The notes below the pieces were generated by a model, which saw only the letters and a list, made by a program, of their open reading frames with translations, made no database searches and was not told the DNA's origin. 64,000 nt of DNA from Vicugna pacos (taxonomy: Eukaryota; Chordata; Mammalia; Artiodactyla; Camelidae), in NCBI RefSeq assembly GCF_048564905.1, contig NC_133006.1, positions 24,582,001 to 24,646,000 of the forward strand, in the 5' to 3' direction. Shown here in pieces: positions 10,551 to 21,962 of the stretch (positions are counted from its first letter, which is position 1; each line of letters starts with the position of its first letter). The position numbers and the translations under genes were made by a program.

Positions 10551-13500
10551 TATCCCCCTTTATTATTTTGTTTTAAAGCAACGAAACAATCATGTTGCAT
10601 AGAAGCTAGAAGCCCCAACATAGCCAATGTTTGTTTTCAGCCTGTTGTTGTTTACACAACCAACATATACACCGCAACATACATGGGATAGTAACGCCGA
10701 GGAGGCAAAAAAGCCCTACATGGAGAAAGGTTTGTAAATTTAGTTCTGAGAACCAATTTTTTGGCTTGAGCCAATATAAGCCATTTTGTATTTGTTTACT
10801 CTAAAAGTACATGTAAACTTTGCTCATTAGACCAGGTTTTGTTAAGTGTTACAGGAAACCAGATATGAGCTTTTTTAAAATACCAAAATAAAGAACACAT
10901 TTTTAGAGGTTACATTAGCATTGGATAATCAGTCAAAGTATTAAAAAGGCGAGGGTAAATTAACCATATATAATTAACAGTAATATTAGGCCTGTTAGGC
11001 CCCCACACCAAGATATATGGATGTGTAATACATATCATAACAGAATTAGAAACATTTTGTTTCAGTTTTATAGAGTATTTACCAGAATGGTTGTTATAGT
11101 GGCCATGATAAAGAACCCTGTTAATAAAAGGCAACCTTAACCTCCAAATTGTTTTATGTCTAGGACTAAAAATTGTATTTCCATCCATGAGTTGCAGAAT
11201 AGGCCTGGATAGACTGTGTTTACTCCATGTGATGGGCACTGAGGAATTCGTATTGAATTGTATGGTGACGTTGTTACTGTTTAAATGTCCGTGAGGTTCC
11301 CAATTTAGTAGAGTCACGTTAAAAATGGAGCTTTCCTTAGGTTGAGGAATTTGACAAGGAGTCCATTGTACCGAGTAGAACTTACACTTCCAGTCCGGTT
11401 TTGGTCGGCAAATGGGTACAGGAGGAACTTGAGAGGCATTCACAAATATTTCGGAGGATGTAGGTATGGCAGTAATAAGTGTAAGGTTTGTTGTAGTGTT
11501 TCCCTTTTTAGGTTGGTAATATAAATACAATTGAGCTTGTAATTGTATGCAAGGAGAATTACTTGTATTATTAAATGGGATTCATATAGGAGGATTTTAA
11601 GAGTACAGGATCAAAAAATCGTTGCTGCGCTGATAATTTTCAGTACTGGTCACCGGTGGGATCCATGTTTCACCTGTTCACTCAGAATCATTAGAGGCAA
11701 GAGGGGGATCTGCATGCCACCAAGTTAAAGGTGTGAATAAAGGAGGGTTCAGAACATAAGTCCAGTAAGATAGGTTAAGCTCAGCATGCAAGCAGGCAAA
11801 GAAGAAAGAAGTAAGTATAAGGGTGTAGAACCATACTTCACCCATCTTCAGCTGTCCTTTTCAATGAACTTCTTAACACTCTTCTGGGTAAAGTACCCAC
11901 TTTAATCCAGCACCTGTATCAATACATAAAGACTCCCTCTCCCAACATTTTACATCAAAAGGCCCTTCCCAAATATCAGTAAATGGTTTTCTTATTTACA
12001 CCTTAACTCCTTTTACATCTAAGGGTGTGTTTATAAACTTTCTAGCTGGTGTCAATCTATCTAGTCCTTGATTTAAAAAATTAAGTGTAAAAAGTGCATG
12101 ATGTAATATATTATGGCTTTTCGTATTCTATAATTACTCCCCCTTTTAATTTATGCAAATAAGATTTTAATGTTTAATGATGACATTGCTTAACAATAGC
12201 TTGACCAGTGGAATTATAAGGAATACCAGTAGTATGGTCAATTTTTAAATTTTGACAAAACTGTGAAATAATTTGTGCAGAAAACTCAGGACCATTGTCA
12301 GTTTTAATTTTGTGGGGTTTACCTAAAACACTAAAAGCAGATAACCAATGTCGAATGACGTTTGCATTACATTTGGTATGCAAAGTGGCGTATATAAAAT
12401 TAGAAAAAGTGTCCACAAGGAACTATGATATATTTTAAACGTCTGAAGGAGGGAAACAAGATGGTGTCTGTTTGCCAAATTTGATTACCCTGAATACCTC
12501 TTGGATTAACATCCTCTAAATTATAATTTGGTTTAGCAATTGTAAATTGATTACATTGTGAGTATGTCTGTATGATTTGTTTTGCTTGTCTTTTAGTTTT
12601 ATCATAAATAGCTCTTAAGGCCTGGACATTGCAGTGGTGTAAGGCATGAAATTGTTTAGCCTTTTTAAACTTACTAATAGCAGGTTGGGTTTGAACATAA
12701 TTAGATACTGTTTTATCAACATAATTGTTGCCTTCTAACAATGGTCCTGGTAAATTAGTATGAGATCACATATGAGCAATAAAACAGGATATTCTCTATT
12801 GTGTAAAATATTTTTAATATTTAAAAAATGTTGTAAATGTATTTTTGAGGATGCTTGAAGCAATAAAGCAGTGGTTAATAATGGCAATGCATTTGCCGTA
12901 TATTGAAAATTAGTAATTATATTTAAAGATTTATTCGTTTTTTTTTAATAGGGCTAGCTATATTGTAGCAATTTTAGCTATCTGAGTACTTTTTTGTCTT
13001 GTAGTAAAGTTTGAATGCCATTGTTTTTTATTAAACCATGCAATGGCAGCCTTGGACGTGTTTTGAGAACCATTAGTAAACAATGTAACTGCCTGCAATA
13101 AGGGTTTTTTAGAAATAATAGTCATTAATTTTAGAGGCATTTGTGTGTAAAATTGTAATAGGGGATGTGAATTTTTTAAATGTAATTTTTTTCAGATAAT
13201 TTTTTAAAGAGGCCTGGATAGCCTCATTTTGTATAAAATATTTTTGGAATTGGCTGGCAGTACATGGTAACTTTATATTTTGAAGATCTTGTCCCATTAA
13301 CTATAAACAGCGATGTCGAATTTTGTTTATGATATTAGCGTAGACATGGTAAGTAGTGGTTAAGGCCCGAGTTAATGAGTGAGACACATAAACCCACTTT
13401 AATAAGAATAAAGTGTCTCTTTTTTGTATAAGTACCCCTGTAGGTGTTTGAGGTGTATTTAAAACATTAAGAATAATAGGTAATTTAGGTTGTAACCGGT

Positions 13501-15336
13501 GTAAAAATTGACAATTTAAAGCTTTAGGGGTTACTGTACGTAATGAGGCAGGTTTCTTATCTTCTTTTAACAATTGAAATAAATGATGTAATTGGACTGT
13601 AGATATTTCTAAAAAAGGTCTGACCCAGTTAATATGTCCTAGCAATTGTTGCAATTGAGCTAATGTTAAACAAGGCTTGATATTTAATTTCATATGGTGT
13701 GGCCTAATAGTTTGTGTGTTAATAGTTATTCTAAGAAATTTTTAAGGTTGCATTTTTTGTACTTCATCCTGAGCAATAAAAGGCCCTTAGTTTGTAAAAA
13801 CGTAATAGTTTTCTGAAATAATAGAAGGAGGTTAGGTTTGTTATTTACAGCCAGGAAGATGTTATCTATATAATGAAAAATATATATTTGAGGAAATTGT
13901 TGACGTATAGATTTTAAAATTTTTTACTAATTGCTGACATATATTAGGACTATTTTTTATACCCCGAGGAAGGAATTTTTATTGATAACGTTTAGGAATC
14001 TCCTGATTGTTATAGACAGGAACAGTAAAGGCAATTTTTTTTATTAGCTTTGTGCAAAGGTAATGAGAAAAAACAATCCTTTATGTCAATAAGAATTAAG
14101 GGCCAAGAGTCAGGAATAAGTGAAATACTGGGTAGCCCCTTTTGTAAGGGTCCCATAGGTTGCATTATAGCATTTATAGCATGCAAATCTTGCAATAACC
14201 TCCATTTTTCTGATTTTTTCTTGATTTCAAAAACAGGTGTGTTTTAAGGACTAGTAGAAGGTTTTAAATAACCCAGCTTTAGTTGTTCTGTAGCCAATTT
14301 TTATAATGCTTGTAGTTTTTCTTTAGGAAGGAACCATTGCTCCACCCAAACAGGTTGCTGTTGGGTCCATGTTAGAGCAATGCAAATAAAATTTGGGATA
14401 GTAGCAGCAGCCCCTATTAAAAATGATCAATCTTTAAGGTTAGGTTTTACTGAGCAAGAAGGTCCTTGCCCCACAGAGTGCAGGGTATTGGTAATATAAA
14501 ACGAGTTACAAAGGCCATTTTATTTTTAGGCCCTCGGATCTTTAGTGGGTGAGAACTTATTTTAGGTGCCATTAATCTATAAACTCCTTGTACAGTAACA
14601 TCAGATTTGTGTTTTTGCCAATCAGAAGGCCAATGAAAACTAGAAATAATAGTTTTGTCCACTCCTGTGTTCAATAACCCCGTAAATTGCTTTTCTTGTA
14701 TTGAAACTGTTAATATAGGTCTGTTATTGGTTAGTGAATGTGTCCAAAAAGCTTGCTGTCCTGTCCGAAGCCCTTATCTCCTCTACTATTTTTAGCAAAT
14801 TTTTGAGCAGGTAAATAAGGCATTAAAATAATCTGAGCGATTTGAGATTGCTTAGGAATAATGTAAAAGAAGAGGCATGAACCATAATTTTAACTTCTCC
14901 AGTATAATCATTATTAATAACACCAGGTAAAACTGTTAACCCTTTCAAGCCCACAGATGATTTCCCTATTAGCAATCCAAAATACCCAGAAGGTTAAGTT
15001 CCCCAAACTCCAGTAGAAATTAAGTAGGTTTTATTACTGTCACTTATCAATTCATTATCAATAGTATCTAAACTTGTGCTCCTGGGGAAGCTGTGATGAG
15101 GTCAGAAATGCTGGGATGGGACTTTGGCTAAGAGTGATTTCCTATATTTGTTTTTGAGGGGCACCTGGGAGGGTGCCCTACTTTGAAATAGCCTTTAAAT
15201 AAATCCTCTGTTGTACTGTCAGTTGCTGTCCCATGGTTAGTTCGCAGCACGCCTGATAGGCTGAAAATCCCCAATATAAATTTTTCCCCTTACTTACATG
15301 TAGTTGCTACGCTGATATCACGTCGGGGTCACCAAA

Positions 15337-15751
15337 TGTTGGTGTCGCGATATCATGTACACATACACACCATATGCGGAGAGAGCTGATGGCTACTCTG
15401 AAGCTTTATTAAGTTACACAGTCTTATATAGCAAAGAAGAATGACAAGGGAAATGGTTAATAGGCAGTGTCTGGCTCAAGGTCAGAAGATCCTTTATGTT
15501 TCGGTAAATCATGTTCGTGTTGGCACCAGCGAGCCTCACAGCTTATCAGGGTGGAAGGTATGAGAAACAGCTGCTTTGCAATATTCTTCTTGGACTCAGG
15601 CGGCTGTGCCTGTCTTAGGCTGCCCCCCTCTGGGGATCTTACTGGTCCTTGGCTAACCAGCCTTCTCACTTCTGAGTCTGCAGCTTTTTATAACTTGTTT
15701 ACCATTCCAGCCCAAGGCTTGTTCCTTTGTTCCCATATTTGGGGGCCTACA
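15337..15751 (-). repeat. 5' LTR of the betaretrovirus-like provirus
   Basis: This LTR is 415 bp and aligns end to end with 10148-10550. Just inside it (15334-15317, minus strand) is an 18-base primer-binding-like site starting TGGTGACCCCGACG. It is not the lysine-type site usual in this group, and I could not assign the tRNA. Confidence 0.88.
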
Positions 15752-15899
15752 CACTTGATTATCACTAATAAGTGCACCTCATCACCTGGCTAAGGTACGT
15801 GTCCCAGGTTTCTTCTTCTGAAGTTTTATTTTTCCTTTCCCACTTTCCATACTGTAGTTTTTAGAAGGAAGTCATTATGTGCACTTGAGGGGCACTCTG

Positions 15900-16168
15900 C
15901 TATAAGCATTGGTGTGCAAGGTTTTGTGCAAACATGAGTTCTAAAATGAGTTTTGTAAGTACTGGAGTGATCAGCAGGTGGGACGGCGAGTCTCTGTGTA
16001 GCTTCATGAGCAACTGCTGCCCGTCCCTGCAGTGGCTGCGCTGCTTCGTGTTCCTGCAGCAGTGCCAGGGGCTTCTGCGGCTCCACGTCCTGCTCAGCGT
16101 TTGGTATTACTCATTCTTGGATTCTAGCTGTTCTCATTGGTGTGTGATAGGATAACATCATTGTTTTT
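15900..16168 (-). repeat. Degenerate old L1 segment
   Basis: The counterpart in the right arm (about 46060-46340) reads as an old, GC-shifted L1 3' ORF2/UTR piece, including a 'ctgctgcaggaacacgaagc'-type tract. Coding content is not preserved. Confidence 0.4.
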
Positions 16169-16497
16169 CAGAAAAGAAACAGACTCATAGATGTAGAGAA
16201 GGAACTAGTGGTTACCAGTGGGGAGGAAGGGGGAGGGCAAGATGGATGTGGAGGATTAAGAGGTACAAACTATCAGGTGTAAAATAAGCTACAAGGATGC
16301 ATGTACAACACGGGGGAGATAGCCAATAATTTATAATCACTATACCCTAACCTTTAAAAATTGAGACTCACTATATATTGTATACCTGTAACATGTAATA
16401 TTGTATATCAAGTATACTTCAGTTTAAACATTTGGTATTGTAAAATAAATACATAAATAAATAACATTTAAAAACCCTGGGGGGAAACAAACCAAAA
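16169..16497 (+). mobile_element. L1 3' end insertion, left arm only
   Basis: A sense L1 3' UTR: 'gaaacagactcatagatgta', 'agtggttaccagtggggagg' and an A/T-rich tail. It is bounded by an 11-bp near-perfect duplication, atcattgtttt (16157-16167) and atgattgtttt (16498-16508). The right arm runs through this position without it (near 46070-46040), so it inserted after the inverted duplication. Confidence 0.6.
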
Positions 16498-16760
16498 ATG
16501 ATTGTTTTAAATTCCATATCCTAATAACATATGATGTTGACCATCTTTTCATGTGTATTTCCATTTATATATCTTCCTTGATGAGGTATCTGCTCCGGCT
16601 TTTGTTTATTCTGTTTCATTGCGTTATTTGTTTTCATATTACTGAGTTTAAGAGTTCTGTATATATTCTAAAACAAGTCCTCTATCAAGGACATGTGAAT
16701 CTGCAGATAATTCCTCCCAGCCTGTGCCCTGAGCTCTATGACTGACACAACAGTGCACAC
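16498..16760 (-). repeat. Old L1 ORF2 3' fragment, antisense
   Basis: The wording 'atcttttcatgtgtatttcc' followed by 'atcttccttgatgaggtatc' is the reverse of a common L1 ORF2 terminal segment. The right-arm counterpart is about 45830-46060. Confidence 0.45.
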
Positions 16761-19700
16761 TAACGCATGGATATATTTCTCTGGGAAGAGAAACTGCTCA
16801 CTGCAGTGGTTTCTGACTAGAAGACTTGGATGGCTAGGGGGTGAGGGGGACAATAAGAGGTTTTTTTTTTTATATTCTTCAGTATCATTTAAATTGTCTG
16901 TGTGCATATAATGTTTTCAAAAACTAAAAGACATTAAAATCCCTTACGCTCCAAAAACACTTGACAGATCATCTGCAGATCATGTGTGAGGACGCACATT
17001 CTCAGCCTTTTGACTGAGCTCTTCTGACACAGAATTTCCATTACAGGAGAAGATGGGCTGCATTGTATAGACAATTCTCCCCACTGGAAATAGCTAAAAA
17101 TGCCATGTAAAATACGAAAACCATCCTAAAAGCAACAAAGTGATGACAAGATACTAATAAATGACCACATGTCAAAAAAGAAGGGAAAGATCCTGTTTGG
17201 CCTCCGCAGAGAACATGGTCCTGAGAAAAGGAGAAAGGCTCCATGAGTTCACAGCCCACAGCCCAGGCGTGGAGCCCGGCACGTCCAGCTCTCCGCCTCC
17301 ACCACGCTCTTGACTTTTTCTATCCAACTGCGTTTACTTTTTAAAAATATAAATGTAGTTTTGACTTCTGATTATGATGTACAGGTAATGTATCATATAT
17401 GATATAATGTACATTCAGTGTAAAACAAATTACAAAGTGTTGAAAGTGATCAATGAGAAAGTAAAAAGAACTGAAATCCTCACATGGGAGATATTTTGTT
17501 GCTTTTTCTTTTAGTTTATTATTCATCTTTCTGTTGCTGCCCAAGGGCTGGAACTTTCTCTAAGTTGATGAGCACAGACCTCAGTGGCCACCACCCCGCA
17601 CTGTCAGATGCCGTGCCCTGAGTCAGCTCACTCTTCCACCTCCTGAGAGGCTGTCTTTCACTTCCTTCTCCCTCCTTGATCCCCCCCACTGCCTCCCCAT
17701 TTCCCATCCTTAATGGTGAACTTCTGTTTTCCTCAGAAAATAAAAGAGGACTCAGGTAAGAATTACATCCTCCTCCTCCCCTACTCCTGAATCTGCACCT
17801 GTATCCTCACCTTCCCACCAGTGATGATGGATGGTCCCTCATGTCTAAGGCTGCCCCTCAGCGAGGGCACAGGGTATGGCTCCTCCCTCCCCTGTATCAG
17901 CAGTTTCTGGCTCTCTTCTGGATCATTCCTTCCTGCCTACAAGCATGCTATAATTCTTCCCGCTAAAAAAAAAAAAATAATAATCAAACTAAACTAAATA
18001 AATCAAAGCAAATCATCCCATAAAAACCCACCACTATGTCCAGTTTCATTTTAACTACTGCCCTATGTCTGTGACTCTCCTTACAGAACAGTTCCCGAGT
18101 CCATTGTCACACCTACTGGATTATCTTTTCATTTTTATCTAATGGATATGTGCACATAGCTTTAAAGAGTATAAGACTTCTACGAGACTTTATATCAAGG
18201 CAGAAGACTCAATCTTCCAGGCTTCCCCAGATCTTGAATGTCAGAGACAAGCTGTTTTAGTTCTTTCAGCTGATTCTCTAATTGTTACTTCAGTACCTCT
18301 AAACAGCATCCTCTTTATGATGCTCCCTCTTTGTTTTTCAGTTTTATGTATCATCTTTAGTTAATTGGTTTTTCTTTCACTCTCCCCTGTCCTCCCACTA
18401 TAATTATAGTTCATAATTAAAAATTTATCAATTTTGTAATTTTGGTTAGCTCAACCTGCAATATTTACATTATGATGATGATGGAAATGAAAGTCACAAC
18501 TGAGCATTTAGTAGACTATGATTATTTTTCTTTTATTTTTTTGAATGAATTTTTTATTTTCCCTGGAATAAATGGTAGTTTTGTTGTACTAATTTTAAAC
18601 CATCCTCAAACTCTCCCCAGAGTCTAGTCTTCGTGAACATCTTTGAGTGCATCTGATATTCTGTCCACTTCCTCTCTTTGCACAGACCTGTCCCACAGCC
18701 CTCAGTCATGCCTCGTATGGACAGGGTCCCTGCACACCTGGGGCAGGGCTGAAGTCCCGGATCTCCTTCACTACCTCTTGGGCAGCCCTCTTCCTCTCTT
18801 GTTTGGCTCCCCTGGGGGCCTGGATCCCATGGCTTCCCTATTGTTGATTTTCTCCATCATTTCCTCTGACTTTCCCTAATGGTATCCTGAGGAAGGGAAT
18901 GTGGAAAGTGAATCACTATAACTCTGAAGGGCCTTAGGCTTCCCCAGGACTGACTCACATCTTGACTAGATGTACAGATCTCTGTTGGAAATACTTATTT
19001 CCTCAGAATTCTGAAGGCATTGCTCAATGTCTTCCTGGCACGTGTTTGTTGCCTCTTGAGGTTTTCAAGGTCTCTTCTTTTCCAACCTCTTTCTCAGGTG
19101 TCACTGTGATGGGCCCTAGTGTGGGTCTGTTTCATCTAGTGCACTAAGAATTTGTGTAGGCTGTTCAAGATACAAGTTTTTGTCGGTAAACTTAGCAGTT
19201 TTCTTGAATTTTTTTTTATCATTTCCTACTCTCCATTATTTTTGAAACTTTTATTTGTGACTTGTTGGAACATCGTGACTGATAGATATATTCTTACAGG
19301 TCCTCTCTCCTCCTTGCCATTAGTTTTCCATCTACCTACTGGGAGCATGACTGTAATCTTCCAATTCATCTATGGAATAATTCATTTCTATGACCATATT
19401 TTTAATTCCCAAAAGCTCTTTTTTATTCTATGATTGAATATAATTGTATAGAATTGTTTTTGTCTCATATTTCATTTATCTTTTCCATCTTTCAGGTATC
19501 ATTGATTACAGCAGCAGGGGACCTGTCAGGACTCCTGTTATCTGCTCTCATGGCATCATGAGCTCTTCCTCACGGCACTTAGTGTAGTCGTGATGTGCAT
19601 CTGTCTCGCTCATTTCTGTCCCTCTCCTGCACAGCAGAGCCTGTCTCCCATCAGCAGGGGCCTAACTGTTGCTCTCCTCCAGAGTTTCCAGATCCTCATG

Positions 19701-21600
19701 CAAATAGATGCTCCTTAGCCTCTCTGAGTCTCCTTTCCCTGTCTGCACAAAGGGATCACGCAGTGAACACCTCATGGGTTTGCTTTGAGGGATAATTTGA
19801 CCCTGTATGTAAATCACATGGAATTACTGCCTGAAACATAGTCAGTGCTCCTCTATTCATAGTGACCATCACGACAGTCATTGTAGTATTTAGATTGTTT
19901 CCATTCTTTGCTTTTATAAAGCACAATTCAAGATATATCCTTGACTAACTATTCTTGAGAACATTTGTGATTATCTTCTTAGGATAAATTTCTAAAGGAA
20001 AAATTTCTGTGTCAAAATGGAGACGTATTGAATATATTGAGACATTTTGCAAAAGTGACCTTTAAGATTTCTGTACCAATTTTCAATCCCATCAGTCTTT
20101 TCGACAGCCTGTTCTCCCTCAGTTCCTGTCAATCCTCCCTTCATTCACTTTCATCTTTGCCAAGATGATACATTTTAATTCATTCGCATTTCTTATTCCA
20201 CATTTTCATTTTTGTTTACATTTACTTAATACTAATATATTTGTTTAACATTTGCATTTCTTCTTTTCTAAATCGTTCTCTAATATTCTTTTTTGGGGGA
20301 GAGGGTATAGTTGTTTTAAAATATTGAATTCAAGAAGGACAAAGCAGCCTCCAACCATAGGAACTGGTCTGACACTTACACAGGCCTCAGTGTTGTCAGA
20401 AGCGGGCTGATGCTCCCCACTTAGCCGTGTTACTGTGCTGTTGACATAAGTCATTTCACAGAACATTGACATCAGACAGCGACACCTGAGACCATGACAC
20501 AGGGAGCCAAGACAAGGGCAGGACATGATTCTAAGCACAGACCACATAAGGTGGCACTGTGTCCCTCACAGTGCACCAAACCTCTCCCTGTGCTCATCCA
20601 GTGACCACTGCTTCTGCCCTGTTACAGCTGTATCCTCTCACCCAATGGGTGAGATTCAATCAGATGCCCAGTCAAAACTATTTTCTTAGCATTACTAAGA
20701 TACTATTTGCCTTTTCACTAGGTTGACATCTGCTTTGAGGTACATCTTAGAAATAATGGAGATTATGAAAGCAAACTGCAATAGTAATTATTTTAACAAT
20801 TTACTTGCAGGATAAAAAAACAGGTTTGTTTTAAAACATCCTGATTGAAGCACTAAAATTATTATTGTTCCTAAATCATCATCCTTAAATCATATTTTAA
20901 AAATATTTTCTATGATGACATGGGACGTACACATCAACCACTTCTGCTACATTTCAAAGTACTATGTCCCATGTAAAATAATTTGTGTGAACTGAACTAC
21001 CCTCTTTTTTATGGAATACTATTTTCACTTGAAAGACTGACACTGGAAGATCTGTATAACTTTTTAGTGAAACAATGTATTATTTTAAAAAATCTTCTAT
21101 TAGTACAAGAGACATTCAGTGTCCAAAGTAGGCTTGTAAATTTTAATGTAACAGAATAACAAATATTCACTGATATTGTTTCAGGACCACTTTGCAAATA
21201 ACCTTTGACAAACAACCTCTTTGGTAATTTTAGTTTAGTATCAAAAAGGACCATCTACAATTATCTGAAAAGGTTATTAAAATACTGCTCTTACATATGT
21301 GTGAGAGTTCAATCAAAATAACGTAATAAATGCAGCAGCAAACAAGAAAATCCAGTGGTCTTTTAATGAGACAGACTAGAGACTTGTAAAAATGTAAAAA
21401 GCTCCAGTCTTCTCACTACTATGTGTATTTTTTGGAAATTATTTTTTATATTAAATGCAAAGGTTGCTAATATTATCCTTAATAAAAAATAAAAATTTAT
21501 TATTCCTAGTGTGAAAAATAGCGATGGAAATAACCACATAAAATTATCCTTGTGGTCATCACTAATTTGTACGAGTTTACGTATTCTGACCAAAATATTT
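16761..21600. other. Left-arm flank upstream of gene 1, no gene recognised
   Basis: AT-rich intergenic DNA paired with 41000-45830 of the right arm. A MIR-like fragment sits near 19735-19880 (right-arm partner about 42845-43010). Short open frames are not conserved in the partner arm and look like chance. An uninterrupted version of the right-arm SINE target lies at 20898-20912. Confidence 0.6.
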
Positions 21601-21767
21601 TGAAAATCATCAATTTACACAACCCAGGGCCGGGACCCGGGGAGACAGTGTGACGAAGAGCTCTCAGTGCAGGACGGGAGGGATCGTAGCAAAATCCCAG
21701 GTGCCCTGGAGGGCGTGGCTCTCGGGGTCTCACCGAGGGCGGGGTCTCGGGCGGGGACGCTTGGTGC

Positions 21768-21962
21768 CGGGGGTTCCCCATCTTCCCGGGTTTCACTTTC
21801 TCTCTCACAACTTGTGTCTGGTCCTCCTGCCTAGACACTCGTGACAGAGTCCTAGTTCTCACTCCCATTGGGTGTCGGGTTTCTAAAGACGCCAATCAGC
21901 GTCACCGGGTTATGAAGTCCTCGTCGATCGGTCTGGACTCCGCTTCTCAACTGACTCCGAAG
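21768..21962 (+). promoter_or_regulatory. Class I promoter of gene 1
   Basis: Classical class I elements appear in order. An NF-kB/enhancer A site ggggttcccc lies at 21770-21779 and an ISRE-like gtttcactttctctc at about 21790-21804. An X1-like cctagacactcg lies just before an X2-like tgacag (21842-21847), with a reverse CCAAT (Y, ccattggg) at 21865-21872. A CCAAT box lies at 21892-21897. The TATA position reads ttatgaag (about 21910), weaker than the TATAAAG of gene 2. This pattern is expected for interferon- and NLRC5-responsive expression; activity is inferred. Confidence 0.75.

Larger units (their letters stand above)
10148..15751 (-). mobile_element. Betaretrovirus-like (ERV2/HML-type) provirus, fossil
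   Basis: This is a provirus in minus orientation with two LTRs, TG...CA termini and a CACTT flanking duplication (10143-10147 and 15752-15756). Recognisable parts in the minus direction are the 5' LTR, a primer-binding-like site, a protease-to-polymerase stretch (about 14680-12170) and an Env surface-like region (about 11530-10910). A purine tract then abuts the 3' LTR. The polymerase part shows betaretroviral RT wording ([19 protein letters not shown]) and an integrase core (KTDNGPEFS). No gag was recognised. It is broken, with many disruptions, and cannot be intact. The LTRs differ by about 20 substitutions over about 400 bp by eye (about 5%), suggesting an age of roughly 10-15 million years under a typical mammalian neutral rate. 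It is absent from the right arm. Confidence 0.9.

Noticed and set aside
21912-21962. Upstream in-frame ATG at 21912 as the start of gene 1
   Set aside because: It would add 17 residues before a standard class I leader and falls in the promoter/TATA region; the ATG at 21963 gives the usual 24-residue leader.
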